A stretch of 64,000 nucleotides of DNA from Pontibacter arcticus (GTDB taxonomy: Bacteria > Bacteroidota > Bacteroidia > Cytophagales > Hymenobacteraceae), in the NCBI RefSeq assembly GCF_003284895.1, contig NZ_QMDV01000002.1, positions 1 through 64,000 on the forward strand, written 5' to 3'. Shown in pieces: positions 38,686 through 48,003 of this stretch. Position 1 is the first letter of the stretch, and each line of letters opens with the position of its first letter. The notes under the pieces were generated by a model. The model did not search any database. It saw nothing but the letters and a program-made list of their open reading frames with translations, and was not told the origin of the DNA. The position numbers and the translations under genes were made by a program.

Positions 38686-40228
38686 CTCGGTCTATATTTA
38701 CAACAAGGCTGTGCAGGTTGCCATCTTTTAACTTGGTTTCCACTACGTCGCCGTCTTTTACTTCATTTATACTTTTTATGATCTTGCCATTGATCAGGGT
38801 TAAAGTATAACCACGCAGCAATAGCTTTTCCGGATCGTTGGCTTTTATACTTAATTCCAGCAAATTAAGGCTGTGCTGTGATGTCTGCAGCTTTGTTCTC
38901 GTACTGTACACCAGCCGGTCGTTATACTTGGTAAAGCTTAGCTGTTTTTGTTTGAGCTTTTCTTTTACCTCGGTTTCCACGCAATGTACCAGCGTATTCA
39001 GCTCGTGTTCTTTCATGTGCAGGTAGCGCTGACTTTTTCCTTCCACGCAAACGGCCAGTTCGCTTAACTGCGTCTGGCGCTCGTGCAGCAGGTCTTTGGT
39101 GCCGGCTGCGGTGCAGCGCTCCAGGTTGCTGATGACGTGTTTCTGAGCCTCCAGGTATGATTTTGGCTTTACCAGGAACCCACGCGAAAGTTGCTCCAGT
39201 TTATCTCTTCCATCCTGCAAAAACGATTTGGTACGATTCGAAATCCGCAGGCTGATGCGCTCCAGCTTATCGTCTGTCAGGCTGAGCTGTTGTGCCGAAA
39301 ACATCCGGATGCTGTCAAATAAATTCTCTGCCAGTTCTTCTGCCGACCGGAACTGTTCGATCAGAAAATCGGCCACAGCGGTTGGTGTTTTAAGCCGGGT
39401 ATGCGCTACAATGTCGGCTATACTTTCGTCACGCTCGTGGCCAATACCGGTGAGTACAGGCAACGGCGAGTTAGCAATAGCGGCGGCAATCGAATAATCA
39501 TCAAAACAACTCAAATCCGTCTGCGAACCGCCACCTCGTATAATTACAACTGCATCAAACCCGGATTTATACTTTGAAATCAGCTGCAACGCATGCCTCA
39601 CCGAAGCAGGAGCCTCATTGCCCTGCACCGTAGCCGGAAAAAGCGTGGTTTCGAACGCATAGCCGAATGGGTTATGCTGCAACTGATGTATAAAATCCTG
39701 GTAACCGGCCGCCGTAGCCGAAGAAACAATAGCCAGACGTTGGGGCACCAGCGGAAACTCGTGCGCTTTGTTACGTGTGAGCAAGCCTTCCGTTTCCAGG
39801 CGTTTCAGGGTTTCCTGGCGTTGGCGGGCAAGGTCGCCGATGGTATAATTAGGGTCGATGTTTATAATGTCCAGGCTCATGCCGTACAGCTCATGAAACC
39901 GTACATTTGCCTGGAACAGTATCTTGAGCCCGGCCTTTAGCGGCTGACCTGTCTTGTCTTCGAAGAAGCGGCTCAGCATCTGGTAACGCGAGCTCCAGAT
40001 GGTCGCTTTAGCCTGGGCCAGCACTTGCCGGGCGTTAGCTCCTTTATCAACCAGCGTAACGTAGCAATGGCCGTTGTTCTGCTGCCGGTTTATGGAAGCA
40101 ATTTCAGCCACTACCCAATAACTATCCGGAAACGCCATTTCCAGCTCTTCTTTAACCTGCTTATGCAGCTCAAAGAGCGAAAGCGGCGCTTCGAAAACAA
40201 GTTCGTGTTTTAGTATAACTGAAGCCAT
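38675..40228 (-). CDS. xseA: Exodeoxyribonuclease VII large subunit
   Basis: The 517-residue catalytic subunit begins with an OB-fold domain (WVVAEIASINRQQNNGHCYVTLVDKG) and continues with the ExoVII nuclease domain (VPQRLAIVSSATAAGYQDF, then AVVIIRGGGSQTDLSCFDDY and PVLTGIGHERDESIADIVAHTRLKTPTAVADF, quoted in parts). A coiled-coil region follows to about residue 440, and the C-terminal segment GYTLTLINGKIIKSINEV is typical of XseA. Length is somewhat over the E. coli protein (456), mostly in the coiled-coil. It overlaps xseB by 11 bases. It acts in mismatch repair and single-stranded DNA degradation. Confidence 0.95.
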   Translation of the reverse strand: MASVILKHELVFEAPLSLFELHKQVKEELEMAFPDSYWVVAEIASINRQQNNGHCYVTLVDKGANARQVLAQAKATIWSSRYQMLSRFFEDKTGQPLKAGLKILFQANVRFHELYGMSLDIINIDPNYTIGDLARQRQETLKRLETEGLLTRNKAHEFPLVPQRLAIVSSATAAGYQDFIHQLQHNPFGYAFETTLFPATVQGNEAPASVRHALQLISKYKSGFDAVVIIRGGGSQTDLSCFDDYSIAAAIANSPLPVLTGIGHERDESIADIVAHTRLKTPTAVADFLIEQFRSAEELAENLFDSIRMFSAQQLSLTDDKLERISLRISNRTKSFLQDGRDKLEQLSRGFLVKPKSYLEAQKHVISNLERCTAAGTKDLLHERQTQLSELAVCVEGKSQRYLHMKEHELNTLVHCVETEVKEKLKQKQLSFTKYNDRLVYSTRTKLQTSQHSLNLLELSIKANDPEKLLLRGYTLTLINGKIIKSINEVKDGDVVETKLKDGNLHSLVVNIDRDDS

Positions 40229-40378
40229 GTGCTGAACAGGTGCCGGAAAGCAGAAGTATATCTGCCAAATAAAAAGACCAAGATAAGCGTTTGAAATGGC
40301 CTCTCAAAGTGTTGGTGCTCAGCTTTTTTAACATGAAGGTATGACCATACTTCTATATAGGCTGATGTTCAGGATATT

Positions 40379-40909
40379 CTACTTATAATTTACTTTATAG
40401 ACCTGCGCTTCGATTTCCTTTATATAGCTGCCAAGTATAAATTTACTTTCAGGCTGATACCTGGAAAACAACAACATAGGAACCGGTGAACCCTCCTTTA
40501 CATAAGGCGGCTGCTCGTACTTTACCTCCTGATGAAGTATAAAACCCAGCCGTTTATAGAATGTTATGCGACGCCTGCTATCTTCGTTCGTTGGCATTTC
40601 AACTTCCAGTATGATTTGCTGATTGGTTTGTGCTGAAAGCCATTTGATGAGCTGCTGCCCGATCTGCCTGCCCCGCAATTCCTCTACCACGGCCAAATGC
40701 TCCAGAAAAACGAAGTCATCCAGGTGCCAGAAAATACAGAAACCAGCAAATACATCATCCAGCACTGCCACATAAATGTGCATGGCTTTGTTAGGGAGCA
40801 ACTCCAGCAGATCCGTAAAGTCCCGCCGCTCATACTTCGGGAAAGCGCTTTCATACAGGTTCTGCAAGGCTGGCAGAAACTTACCGCTCAAATCAGTTAC
40901 CCGTAGCAT
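40379..40909 (-). CDS. GNAT family N-acetyltransferase
   Basis: The predicted 176-residue protein uses the ATG at 40907-40909; an upstream in-frame TTG would add two residues. It shows the GNAT fold: a central VFLEHLAVVEELRGRQIGQQLIKWL stretch, quoted in part, with the acetyl-CoA-binding RxxGxG/Q-type loop (RGRQIGQQL), followed by IILEVEMPTNEDSRRRITFYKRLGF. The substrate is unknown. Its start codon lies only 7 bases downstream of the regulator's stop codon, so the two are probably cotranscribed and it may be under the same control as the acetate-linked regulator. Confidence 0.87.
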   Translation of the reverse strand: MLRVTDLSGKFLPALQNLYESAFPKYERRDFTDLLELLPNKAMHIYVAVLDDVFAGFCIFWHLDDFVFLEHLAVVEELRGRQIGQQLIKWLSAQTNQQIILEVEMPTNEDSRRRITFYKRLGFILHQEVKYEQPPYVKEGSPVPMLLFSRYQPESKFILGSYIKEIEAQVYKVNYK

Positions 40910-40916
40910 TTCCAAA

Positions 40917-42404
40917 TTATACTTGCTTCGCAGCCAGATCCTCTAAAATACCGGTTACACGTTCCTGCCATACTTGTTTTTCAAGTATAAGCGGCGGAGC
41001 GGCACGTTCCAGGCAGTCCAGGGCAGGGCAGCGTTCGCAGGTTTCGTTTACCAGCCTTTTAAGTATACCTGGGTCATCCAGAAAACGGATTTTATGGCGC
41101 AGGTTTTCATTGATAAGTAAACCGATGCTGATGGTGCCATGCGCAGTTTCGGCGGGCTGGGCCAGTGCCAGCACCAGGTATTCGTTTGTAGAGTTGATAT
41201 AGGAAGAGCGTTGCAAACCTACCATAGGTGAAGATGCACCCGATTGCAGTTGCATTTCTACATCCGCAAAAAGGGTTAACGAGATCCAGCGGCGGCAATA
41301 ATGTTCCTGTAAAAAAGAACCGTGCGGGTTATGCAGGCCAGCCAGATGCAGCTCTTTGGTAAGCTGAAAATTATCCTGGCTTGGCGACTTATGAAAACGC
41401 AGGAAAAACAACTGGTTAATGTTGAAAAATTTAGGCAGCAGCGAGGTAAGCCGCTGCAGAAAAGTCTCGGGAGAAGTGTTGTGCTTTTCCATAAGCTGCA
41501 GCAACAACTGCGGCTGCCAGGTAGGTTGCGCAAAAAGTAAGCTGATATCCTGCACCAGCCTGTCACGGTTCAGGAGCAAGGCACCGGCAAAGTAAGAAGC
41601 TTTAAAGTTGTTCAATACTTCCTCAAAAGAGCCTACTTTAACCCACGTGGAAGTATAAGGACGCGGCTGTAACTGCAGAAACTGGAAGCCTATTTCGCGG
41701 GCCACGGCAAAGGCACGCTGCTGCTCCGTTAAAACCGGGTTTAGCTGCAGGCAGGGCTGGGGGCCAGGTACGAAAACAGAACGCAGCGGAGCCAGCTCCG
41801 GGCAGCTAGCAAAAATAGTATCTGCTACCGTAATGCCAAATTCCTGTTCCAGTACTGCGGTCAGCTGCGCATAGGTTAGGGTCTGATCGGGATCCAGTTG
41901 GTATTTCTCCAGAAACTTTTCGGCCTCTACTTCAATATCGTCAAAGTAATTATCGTGCAGCTCCTGGTACGAGCGCAATGCAGAAAAATAGAACTGTTCT
42001 ACCCGCAGATCAAACGCCCGGGATATTTCGAGCAGCGTGTTTACAAACGCACTTAACTTAGCAGGGGCTGTGGCAAATAGATCCAGCACCCGGCTCATGT
42101 CCAGTCCAAAGTGCTCGAGCGGTAACTCAGAAAGTATATTGGATTGCAATAATTCCCCCACAGGCTGCAGGCGCTTATTTAACTTTAACGATACCAGGTA
42201 ATCATAACTCACGCCTAAAGCATCGGCAATGGTAGCGGCTTTACTTGGCTTGGGGTGCTTTTTCCCTTTCTCAATTTCATTCAGATACGAAATCGAGATG
42301 TTGGTCGTTGCTGCCAGATCGGTCAGCGAAATACCTTTATCGGCGCGTAACTGCTTTACTTTCAGGCCAAAAATTAACCTGATTACTTCTTCCTGAAGTC
42401 TCAT
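40917..42404 (-). CDS. ScfR/RamB-type transcriptional regulator (XRE HTH, degenerate ImmA/IrrE, short-chain fatty acyl regulator family)
   Basis: I use the ATG at 42402-42404; the longer frame needs a TTG start. The protein of about 495 residues has an N-terminal XRE helix-turn-helix (LRADKGISLTDLAATTNIS, then ISYLNEIEKGKKHPKPSKAA), a middle ImmA/IrrE-like domain in which the HExxH site is lost (AFAVAREIGFQFL), and a C-terminal ScfR-type region ending in CERCPALDCLERAAPP. This architecture is that of RamB and the short-chain fatty acyl-responsive regulators, which govern acetate and glyoxylate genes. It is divergent from aceB across a 48-bp inverted repeat, so control of aceBA and of itself is very likely. 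Its ligand is probably an acyl-CoA or a similar metabolite. Confidence 0.9.
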   Translation of the reverse strand: MRLQEEVIRLIFGLKVKQLRADKGISLTDLAATTNISISYLNEIEKGKKHPKPSKAATIADALGVSYDYLVSLKLNKRLQPVGELLQSNILSELPLEHFGLDMSRVLDLFATAPAKLSAFVNTLLEISRAFDLRVEQFYFSALRSYQELHDNYFDDIEVEAEKFLEKYQLDPDQTLTYAQLTAVLEQEFGITVADTIFASCPELAPLRSVFVPGPQPCLQLNPVLTEQQRAFAVAREIGFQFLQLQPRPYTSTWVKVGSFEEVLNNFKASYFAGALLLNRDRLVQDISLLFAQPTWQPQLLLQLMEKHNTSPETFLQRLTSLLPKFFNINQLFFLRFHKSPSQDNFQLTKELHLAGLHNPHGSFLQEHYCRRWISLTLFADVEMQLQSGASSPMVGLQRSSYINSTNEYLVLALAQPAETAHGTISIGLLINENLRHKIRFLDDPGILKRLVNETCERCPALDCLERAAPPLILEKQVWQERVTGILEDLAAKQV

Positions 42405-42443
42405 ACTTTCTCTAACTATCAATCTATAACCAATTAAATAACA

Positions 42444-42513
42444 TTTAGCGATAAACTAAGCAAAAGCGAATAAAATATTTTTAGCGAATTTTCGCTAAAA
42501 ATATTTTATTCGC
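42444..42513. promoter_or_regulatory. Operator region of the regulator-aceBA divergon, with a 48-bp inverted repeat
   Basis: A perfect inverted repeat has 23-bp arms (42466-42488 and 42491-42513) separated by TT. The arms begin with GCGAATAAAATATTTTTAGC and the core of the dyad is TTTAGCGAA-TT-TTCGCTAAA. A further TTTAGCGA lies at 42444-42451 and an AAAAGCGAA at 42462-42470. Position between the divergent regulator and aceB genes makes it a likely binding site for the regulator. The hairpin potential could also affect the aceB leader. Confidence 0.8.
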
Positions 42514-42567
42514 GTATAGTCCTAAAAAAGACACACATAGTTCTATCAGCCATTAACAATTTGCCTT

Positions 42568-44166
42568 ATGATCTTAGAAACTGCTACCGAGACAAACACT
42601 AAGTATAAACCAGGATATGAGGACATCCTGACACCAGAAGCCATCAGTTTTCTGGAGATGCTGCACCAGAAGTTTGATGGCCGTCGGCTTGCGCTTTTGC
42701 AGGCACGCACAGACCGGCAAAAGCGCATTGATGCAGGCGAACTACCGGATTTTCTGCCGGAAACCGCAGCTATCAGAGCATATGACTGGAAAGTGGGAAG
42801 TATACCGGCAGATTTACAAAACCGTCGTGTAGAAATTACCGGACCAGTAGACCGCAAGATGGTAATCAATGCCTTAAACTCAGGGGCAGAAGTTTTTATG
42901 GCCGATTTTGAAGACGCAACTTCTCCCACCTGGCAAAACCTGTTAGATGGCCAACGAAACCTGCGCGACGCCATCCGCAGAGACATCGACCTGACCGTGC
43001 AAAATGGCAAAACCTACCGTCTGAACGAGAAAACGGCTGTTTTAAAAGTACGGCCACGTGGTTGGCATTTACCGGAAAAACACTTCACCATCAATGGAAA
43101 AGCGATCAGTGGCAGCCTGTTTGATTTTGGATTATACTTTTTCCATAATGCGCACGCGCTTTTAGACCGCAATACAGGGCCATACTTTTATTTGCCTAAA
43201 CTGGAAAGCCACCTCGAAGCCCGCCTCTGGAACGATGTATTTGTAGCAGCCCAGGAAGCTCTGAACATACCAGTCGGTACCATTAAAGTGACCGTTCTGA
43301 TCGAAACCATCACCGCCGCTTTTGAGATGGAGGAGATTCTGTATGAACTGCGGCCGCATATTGTTGGCCTGAATGCGGGCCGCTGGGATTACATTTTCAG
43401 TGCGATCAAGAAGTTTAGGAACCAGCCCGATATCATTTTTCCAGACCGGACAGCCGTTACCATGCAGGCGCCTTTTATGAAAGCTTATACCAGCTTGCTC
43501 GTTAAAACCTGCCATAAACGAGGTGCCCATGCCATTGGCGGAATGGCTGCTTTTATTCCGAACCGCCACGACCCGAAAGTGAATGAGCATGCGTTCGGGA
43601 AAGTAAAAGCCGATAAGACTTTTGAAGCGGAAAACGGATTCGATGGAACCTGGGTAGCCCACCCGGACCTGGCACGTGTTGCACGCGAGGCCTTTGATAA
43701 AGTACTCGGAGAGAAGCCGCACCAGAAAGAAGTGCTGCGCGATGAGGTACAAGTAAATGCCAAAGACCTGCTCAACTTTAGTATACCAGGCGCTGAAATT
43801 ACCGAAGCCGGCCTACGGCTGAATATTAATGTGGGCATCATGTACCTGGGCAACTGGCTTTGCGGAACAGGCGCTGCCGCGATCCATAATCTGATGGAAG
43901 ATGCCGCTACCGCCGAAATATCACGGGCACAGGTATGGCAGTGGCTTCACCATCCGCACACCAAAACCAGCGATGGAAAAGAGATAACCGAAGAACGGGT
44001 ATTGCAGCTGATAAGCGAGGAAACCGAGAACATTAAAGAGGAAATCGGGCTGGCAAAATTTGTGAACTGCCATTTTGAGCGCGCTTCCCAACTCTTTTCT
44101 GAACTGGTGCTTTCCGGGTGCTTTGTCGAGTTCCTGACGCTGCCTGCCTATAAGTACCTGGATTAA
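42568..44166 (+). CDS. aceB: Malate synthase A
   Basis: The 532-residue enzyme condenses glyoxylate and acetyl-CoA to malate in the glyoxylate shunt. Recognisable segments include [40 protein letters not shown], the conserved [21 protein letters not shown] region, [19 protein letters not shown] and [20 protein letters not shown], with the late QVWQWLHH helix. The length is typical of the A form, not the 720-residue G form. It is the first gene of an aceB-aceA operon (47-bp gap) divergent from the ScfR/RamB-like regulator and preceded by the 48-bp inverted repeat. Confidence 0.97.
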   Translation: MILETATETNTKYKPGYEDILTPEAISFLEMLHQKFDGRRLALLQARTDRQKRIDAGELPDFLPETAAIRAYDWKVGSIPADLQNRRVEITGPVDRKMVINALNSGAEVFMADFEDATSPTWQNLLDGQRNLRDAIRRDIDLTVQNGKTYRLNEKTAVLKVRPRGWHLPEKHFTINGKAISGSLFDFGLYFFHNAHALLDRNTGPYFYLPKLESHLEARLWNDVFVAAQEALNIPVGTIKVTVLIETITAAFEMEEILYELRPHIVGLNAGRWDYIFSAIKKFRNQPDIIFPDRTAVTMQAPFMKAYTSLLVKTCHKRGAHAIGGMAAFIPNRHDPKVNEHAFGKVKADKTFEAENGFDGTWVAHPDLARVAREAFDKVLGEKPHQKEVLRDEVQVNAKDLLNFSIPGAEITEAGLRLNINVGIMYLGNWLCGTGAAAIHNLMEDAATAEISRAQVWQWLHHPHTKTSDGKEITEERVLQLISEETENIKEEIGLAKFVNCHFERASQLFSELVLSGCFVEFLTLPAYKYLD

Positions 44167-44213
44167 CAATGCACATCGCAAAGTATAAATAGTAACCTCT
44201 CATCTCCAAAACC

Positions 44214-45494
44214 ATGACAAAGCAAGAAAGAATACAGAAGATCGAAACAGACTGGATCGAAAACCCACGCTGGAAAGGTATTGTAAGACCCTACACCGCC
44301 GAAGAAGTGGTAAAGCTGCAGGGTTCTGTTAAAATTGAATATACGCTGGCCCGGAACGGAGCCGAAAAATTATGGAAACTCCTGCATTCAGAACCGTATG
44401 TAGCCGGCTTGGGCGCGCTCACCGGAAATCAGGCGGTGCAGGAGGTGCAGGCCGGCCTGAATGCCATTTACCTGAGTGGCTGGCAGGTAGCGGCAGATGC
44501 GAACGGCTCCGGGCACATGTATCCCGACCAGAGTTTATACCCTGCCGATAGCGTACCGAACGTAGTCAAAAAAATAAACAATGCTTTGCTGCGCGCCGAC
44601 CAGATCCAGACTGTAACCGGCGAAGGCGAGATAGACTGGCTGGTACCGATCGTGGCAGATGCAGAAGCGGGTTTTGGGGGCAACCTGAACGCGTTCGAGT
44701 TAATGAAAATGATGATAGAAGCCGGTGCGGCAGGGGTGCATTACGAAGACCAGTTATCGTCTGCTAAAAAGTGCGGCCACCTGGGCGGTAAAGTGCTGGT
44801 TCCCACCCAGGAAGCAATTAATAAACTGGTGGCAGCGCGCCTTGCCGCCGATGTGATGGGCGTACCGACGTTACTTGTTGCCCGTACTGATGCGGACGCT
44901 GCTAATTTGTTAACCTCAGACATCGATCCGCGCGACCATGCATTTATTTTAGATGAACAACGCACCAGCGAGGGCTTTTTTAAAGTTCGTTGCGGTTTGG
45001 AACAAGGCATTGCACGTGGTTTGGCCTACGCGCCGTATGCCGATTTGGTCTGGATGGAAACATCAAAGCCCGACCTGGAGCAGGCCCGTAAATTTGCAGA
45101 AGCCATACTGGCCGAATACCCGGATAAATTGCTGGCCTATAACTGTTCACCGTCTTTTAACTGGGCAGCCAAACTCAGCGTGCAGGAAATGGAAACGTTC
45201 CGGGAGGAGTTGGCGGCGATGGGTTATAAATTCCAGTTTATTACGCTGGCCGGTTTCCATGCGCTTAATAGCAGTATGTTTGAGTTGGCCAAAGCTTACA
45301 AGCACCGTGGTATGGCCGGTTTCTCGGAGTTGCAGGAACGTGAATTTGAATTGGCTAAAGATGGTTTTAAAGCGATCAGGCACCAGTCTTTTGTAGGCAC
45401 CGGTTATTTTGATGCCGTTCAGAATACGGTTACCGCCGGTGCTGCTTCTACGGCTGCGCTAGCAGGCTCCACAGAAGAAGAACAGTTTCATTGA
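44214..45494 (+). CDS. aceA: Isocitrate lyase
   Basis: The 426-residue enzyme splits isocitrate into succinate and glyoxylate. It has the N-terminal [19 protein letters not shown], the [11 protein letters not shown] strand and the catalytic KKCGH loop in [20 protein letters not shown], followed by [14 protein letters not shown] and [11 protein letters not shown]. Length matches bacterial ICL. It lies downstream of aceB with 47 bp between and ends in a clear terminator. Together with aceB it gives a complete glyoxylate shunt, allowing growth on acetate or fatty acids. Confidence 0.97.
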   Translation: MTKQERIQKIETDWIENPRWKGIVRPYTAEEVVKLQGSVKIEYTLARNGAEKLWKLLHSEPYVAGLGALTGNQAVQEVQAGLNAIYLSGWQVAADANGSGHMYPDQSLYPADSVPNVVKKINNALLRADQIQTVTGEGEIDWLVPIVADAEAGFGGNLNAFELMKMMIEAGAAGVHYEDQLSSAKKCGHLGGKVLVPTQEAINKLVAARLAADVMGVPTLLVARTDADAANLLTSDIDPRDHAFILDEQRTSEGFFKVRCGLEQGIARGLAYAPYADLVWMETSKPDLEQARKFAEAILAEYPDKLLAYNCSPSFNWAAKLSVQEMETFREELAAMGYKFQFITLAGFHALNSSMFELAKAYKHRGMAGFSELQEREFELAKDGFKAIRHQSFVGTGYFDAVQNTVTAGAASTAALAGSTEEEQFH

Positions 45495-45514
45495 AAGTAT
45501 AAACCTGACCACAG

Positions 45515-45550
45515 AAAAGCGCCTGACATACAGAATCAGGCGCTTTTTTA
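45515..45550 (+). terminator. Terminator of the aceB-aceA operon
   Basis: A 12-bp perfect stem (45515-45526 with 45536-45547) is followed by a T-run. Confidence 0.92.
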
Positions 45551-45622
45551 GTTTATAGCTGAATGTATACTTTTCAGCTTATTCCAAAGTATAAATTAAT
45601 GTACAACCCGCAGTACGGGCTC

Positions 45623-45979
45623 CTACAGCGGCGTTCTGGTATTGGGGTCCACATCAAAATAACCCGCCATGCTGGGGGCGTAACCTAAGTTAATTTTAAC
45701 GTATTTGTTGCGCTCGGGCAGCATTGCGCTCAATTTGGATTTGAGTTTTTGATAGTCTTGTAGCAGTTTTTCTAGTTGCTGCTCATTTTCCTGTCGTGCT
45801 TGCTGGTGGTCTGTGCCAAGTGTAGTTCAGTTATCAGGTTAAGGGTTGTTTTCTTCGTGGTACAGCGGGAGCAGTTCAACTTCCAGCAGGCGTATCTCAC
45901 GTTCGGCGGCCAGGTATTATTTTACTTTATTATCCAGCGGCAGCAGCGATCCGGTTAAGTATGAGACGAGGTTTTCCAT
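45623..45979 (-). pseudogene. Decayed gene for a small coiled-coil protein, three in-frame stop codons
   Basis: Read leftward from an ATG at 45979 to a TAG at 45623-45625, the frame stays intact for 118 codons apart from three internal stops. The product would read MENLVSYLTGSLLPLDNKVK, stop, YLAAEREIRLLEVELLPLYH with EENNP, stop, PDN, stop, and then a long tail with QQLEKLLQDYQKLKSKLSAM, LPERNKYVKINLGYAPSMAG and YFDVDPNTRTPL. The first stop is TAA at 45917-45919. The continuous frame, the amphipathic pattern and the Bacteroidota-like tail all argue that this was a gene lost by point mutation without indels. The rest of the 45548-46195 interval shows only the mvaB promoter. Confidence 0.7.
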
Positions 45980-46125
45980 AGTTATTTGTAGCAGTTCAGA
46001 CAGTATTTACGCAGATTTATGGCTACCGCTGCATTAAAAATCCTGTTCCTTTCTTATCGATCCATCATAAAATCAAGTATAACCTGGCAGCCGGATTACC
46101 AACGTATAGCAATAGAGTTTATGCG

Positions 46126-46153
46126 TTGGCGTTAAGGTAAATTCGTATCTTTG
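46126..46153 (+). promoter_or_regulatory. Bacteroidota-type promoter for mvaB
   Basis: An exact TAnnTTTG box, TATCTTTG at 46146-46153, is preceded by TTG at 46126-46128 with a 17-bp spacer, close to the known Bacteroidota -33/-7 layout. It lies 42 bp before the mvaB ATG. Confidence 0.65.
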
Positions 46154-46195
46154 GCAGGCTGCTTTACAGGCGGCTTTATAAACAGGACAACTACT

Positions 46196-47041
46196 ATGAA
46201 AATAATAGAATGCCCGCGCGACGCGATGCAGGGCCTGAAAGATTTTATTCCGACACAAACCAAAATAAATTACCTGAACCAGTTGCTCAAAGTTGGGTTT
46301 GATACCCTTGATTTCGGCAGTTTTGTTTCTCCTAAAGCTATTCCGCAGTTAAGCGATACCACCGAGGTTTTAGCAGGACTGGAGCTTGCGCATACGCGCA
46401 CCAAACTGCTGGCTATTATTGCCAATGTACGCGGTGCCGAACAGGCCGCGCAACACCCAGAGATTGCTTACCTGGGTTTTCCGTTGTCGGTTTCCGAAAC
46501 GTTTCAGCAGCGCAACACCAACAAAAGTATAGCCGAGGCGATGCAGGAACTGGCGCAGATTCAGGAGATCTGCCAGAAAAGCAACAAAACGCTGGTTACG
46601 TATATTTCGATGGGTTTCGGTAATCCGTATAACAACCCCTGGAATGCGGAAACCGTGATCCGTTTTGTAGAACAGCTGGATAAACTGGGCATTAAAATTA
46701 TTTCGCTTTCCGATACGATCGGGGTATCCAACGAGGAGAACATTTCATACTTGTATAAGAACCTGATACCGGCTTTCGGAAGTATAGAATTTGGCGCGCA
46801 CCTGCATACCACGCCTACCACCTGGCTCGAAAAAGTAGCAGCTGCTTACGAGGCTGGTTGCCGCCGGTTTGATGGCGCGTTACGTGGTTTTGGCGGTTGC
46901 CCGATGGCCAAAGACGAACTGGTAGGCAACATGCCAACCGAAAACATGGTCGGTTATTTTGAGGCCGCCGGCATTGAGTTGAACCTGGATAAAGCTGCTT
47001 TTGAGGCAGCACTGGCGCAATCCGGCGCTGTATTTAGTTAA
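46196..47041 (+). CDS. mvaB: Hydroxymethylglutaryl-CoA lyase
   Basis: Starting at the ATG at 46196 gives a 281-residue TIM-barrel enzyme beginning KIIECPRDAMQGLKDFIPT; a further upstream ATG would add an unlikely 15-residue extension that overlaps the promoter. The enzyme splits HMG-CoA into acetoacetate and acetyl-CoA in leucine and ketone-body catabolism. Visible features are the Arg-Asp pair of ECPRDAMQ, FGSFVSPKAIPQLSDT, the His pair in FGAHLHTTP and the active-site Cys loop ALRGFGGCPMAKDELVGN. It lies 3 bp ahead of a LutA-like gene and probably shares its mRNA. It fits with the glyoxylate shunt in using acetyl-CoA-yielding substrates. Confidence 0.95.
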   Translation: MKIIECPRDAMQGLKDFIPTQTKINYLNQLLKVGFDTLDFGSFVSPKAIPQLSDTTEVLAGLELAHTRTKLLAIIANVRGAEQAAQHPEIAYLGFPLSVSETFQQRNTNKSIAEAMQELAQIQEICQKSNKTLVTYISMGFGNPYNNPWNAETVIRFVEQLDKLGIKIISLSDTIGVSNEENISYLYKNLIPAFGSIEFGAHLHTTPTTWLEKVAAAYEAGCRRFDGALRGFGGCPMAKDELVGNMPTENMVGYFEAAGIELNLDKAAFEAALAQSGAVFS

Positions 47042-47044
47042 GTT

Positions 47045-47785
47045 ATGGCAAGTAAAACAGTAGTTGATATTTTTATACCGTGCTTCGTTGACCAGGTTTT
47101 TCCGGAAACAGGCATGAACATGGTAAAAGTGCTGGAAAGCGTAGGCTGCGAGGTACACTATAACCCCAACCAGACCTGCTGCGGACAGCCCGCTTTTAAC
47201 GCCGGTTTTTTTGATGCTGCACGCGATGTGGCTGTTAAGTTTCTGGATGACTTCTCAAACGAAAACTCCCACTATATTGTAGCCCCTTCGGCTTCGTGTG
47301 TGGGCATGGTGCGCAACTCGTACCAGGATATTTTCGTGAAATCATCGAACCTGGTAAAGTACCGCGCCATGCAGAAAAAGGTGTTTGAATTTACCGAGTT
47401 CCTGACCGATGTATTGGGCATCACCAGCATACCCGGTGCTACGTTGCCGGGCACCTTTACGTACCACGATGCATGCAGCGCCCTGCGGGAGTGTGGCATA
47501 AAAGCGGGCCCGCGCGAGTTACTACGCAACGTGCATGGCCTGGACATGGTGGAGATGGAAGAAAGCGAAACCTGCTGTGGTTTTGGCGGTACGTTTGCCG
47601 TTAAGTTCGAAGCTATTTCGTCGGCGATGGCCGAGCAGAAAGTAGATAACGCACTGGCTACCGGTGCCGATTATATTATTTCTACAGACAGCAGCTGCCT
47701 GATGCACCTCGAAACCTATATCCGTAAGCAACAGAAACCCATCCGGACCATGCACATAGCGGATGTGCTGGCAAGTGGCTGGTAA
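47045..47785 (+). CDS. LutA/YkgE-type (Fe-S)-binding oxidoreductase subunit
   Basis: The 246-residue protein has the twin cysteine-rich CCG domains of LutA/GlcF/HdrB-like proteins: PNQTCCGQPAFNAG near residue 40 and SETCCGFGGTFAVK near 175, with added Cys in HDACSALRECG and SSCLMHLE. These bind a non-cubane Fe-S cluster. LutA works with LutB and LutC in lactate oxidation, but neither partner follows here, so the gene is an orphan in this window. It lies 3 bp after the HMG-CoA lyase gene, suggesting a role in short-chain acid or ketone-body oxidation, which is an inference. Its terminator starts 26 bp downstream. Confidence 0.9.
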   Translation: MASKTVVDIFIPCFVDQVFPETGMNMVKVLESVGCEVHYNPNQTCCGQPAFNAGFFDAARDVAVKFLDDFSNENSHYIVAPSASCVGMVRNSYQDIFVKSSNLVKYRAMQKKVFEFTEFLTDVLGITSIPGATLPGTFTYHDACSALRECGIKAGPRELLRNVHGLDMVEMEESETCCGFGGTFAVKFEAISSAMAEQKVDNALATGADYIISTDSSCLMHLETYIRKQQKPIRTMHIADVLASGW

Positions 47786-47811
47786 TTAACCTGTAAAGGA
47801 GAAGTATAACC

Positions 47812-47846
47812 CAAGGCCCGTCTTCCAAAGCCGGGCCTTGTTGTAT
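47812..47846 (+). terminator. Terminator of the mvaB-lutA unit
   Basis: A 9-bp perfect GC-rich stem (47812-47820 with 47832-47840) is followed by TTGTATTT. Confidence 0.8.
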
Positions 47847-48003
47847 TTAGCTGGTTACGCAAACACAGGGATTTATACTTATTAAATTCTTGGGAACATA
47901 CGTAATCTGCCTTCAGCGCAATTTCTTCCAAAATCATAATCCGGCAAGGTACGTATAGTCGATTTACTGTATTTAAGGTTTAAACAGAAATCAGCTATAC
48001 TTT

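Noticed and set aside
45776-46037. Two plus-strand open frames across the decayed gene
   Set aside because: They are shadows of the minus-strand pseudogene and have Ser- and Phe-rich composition without motifs.
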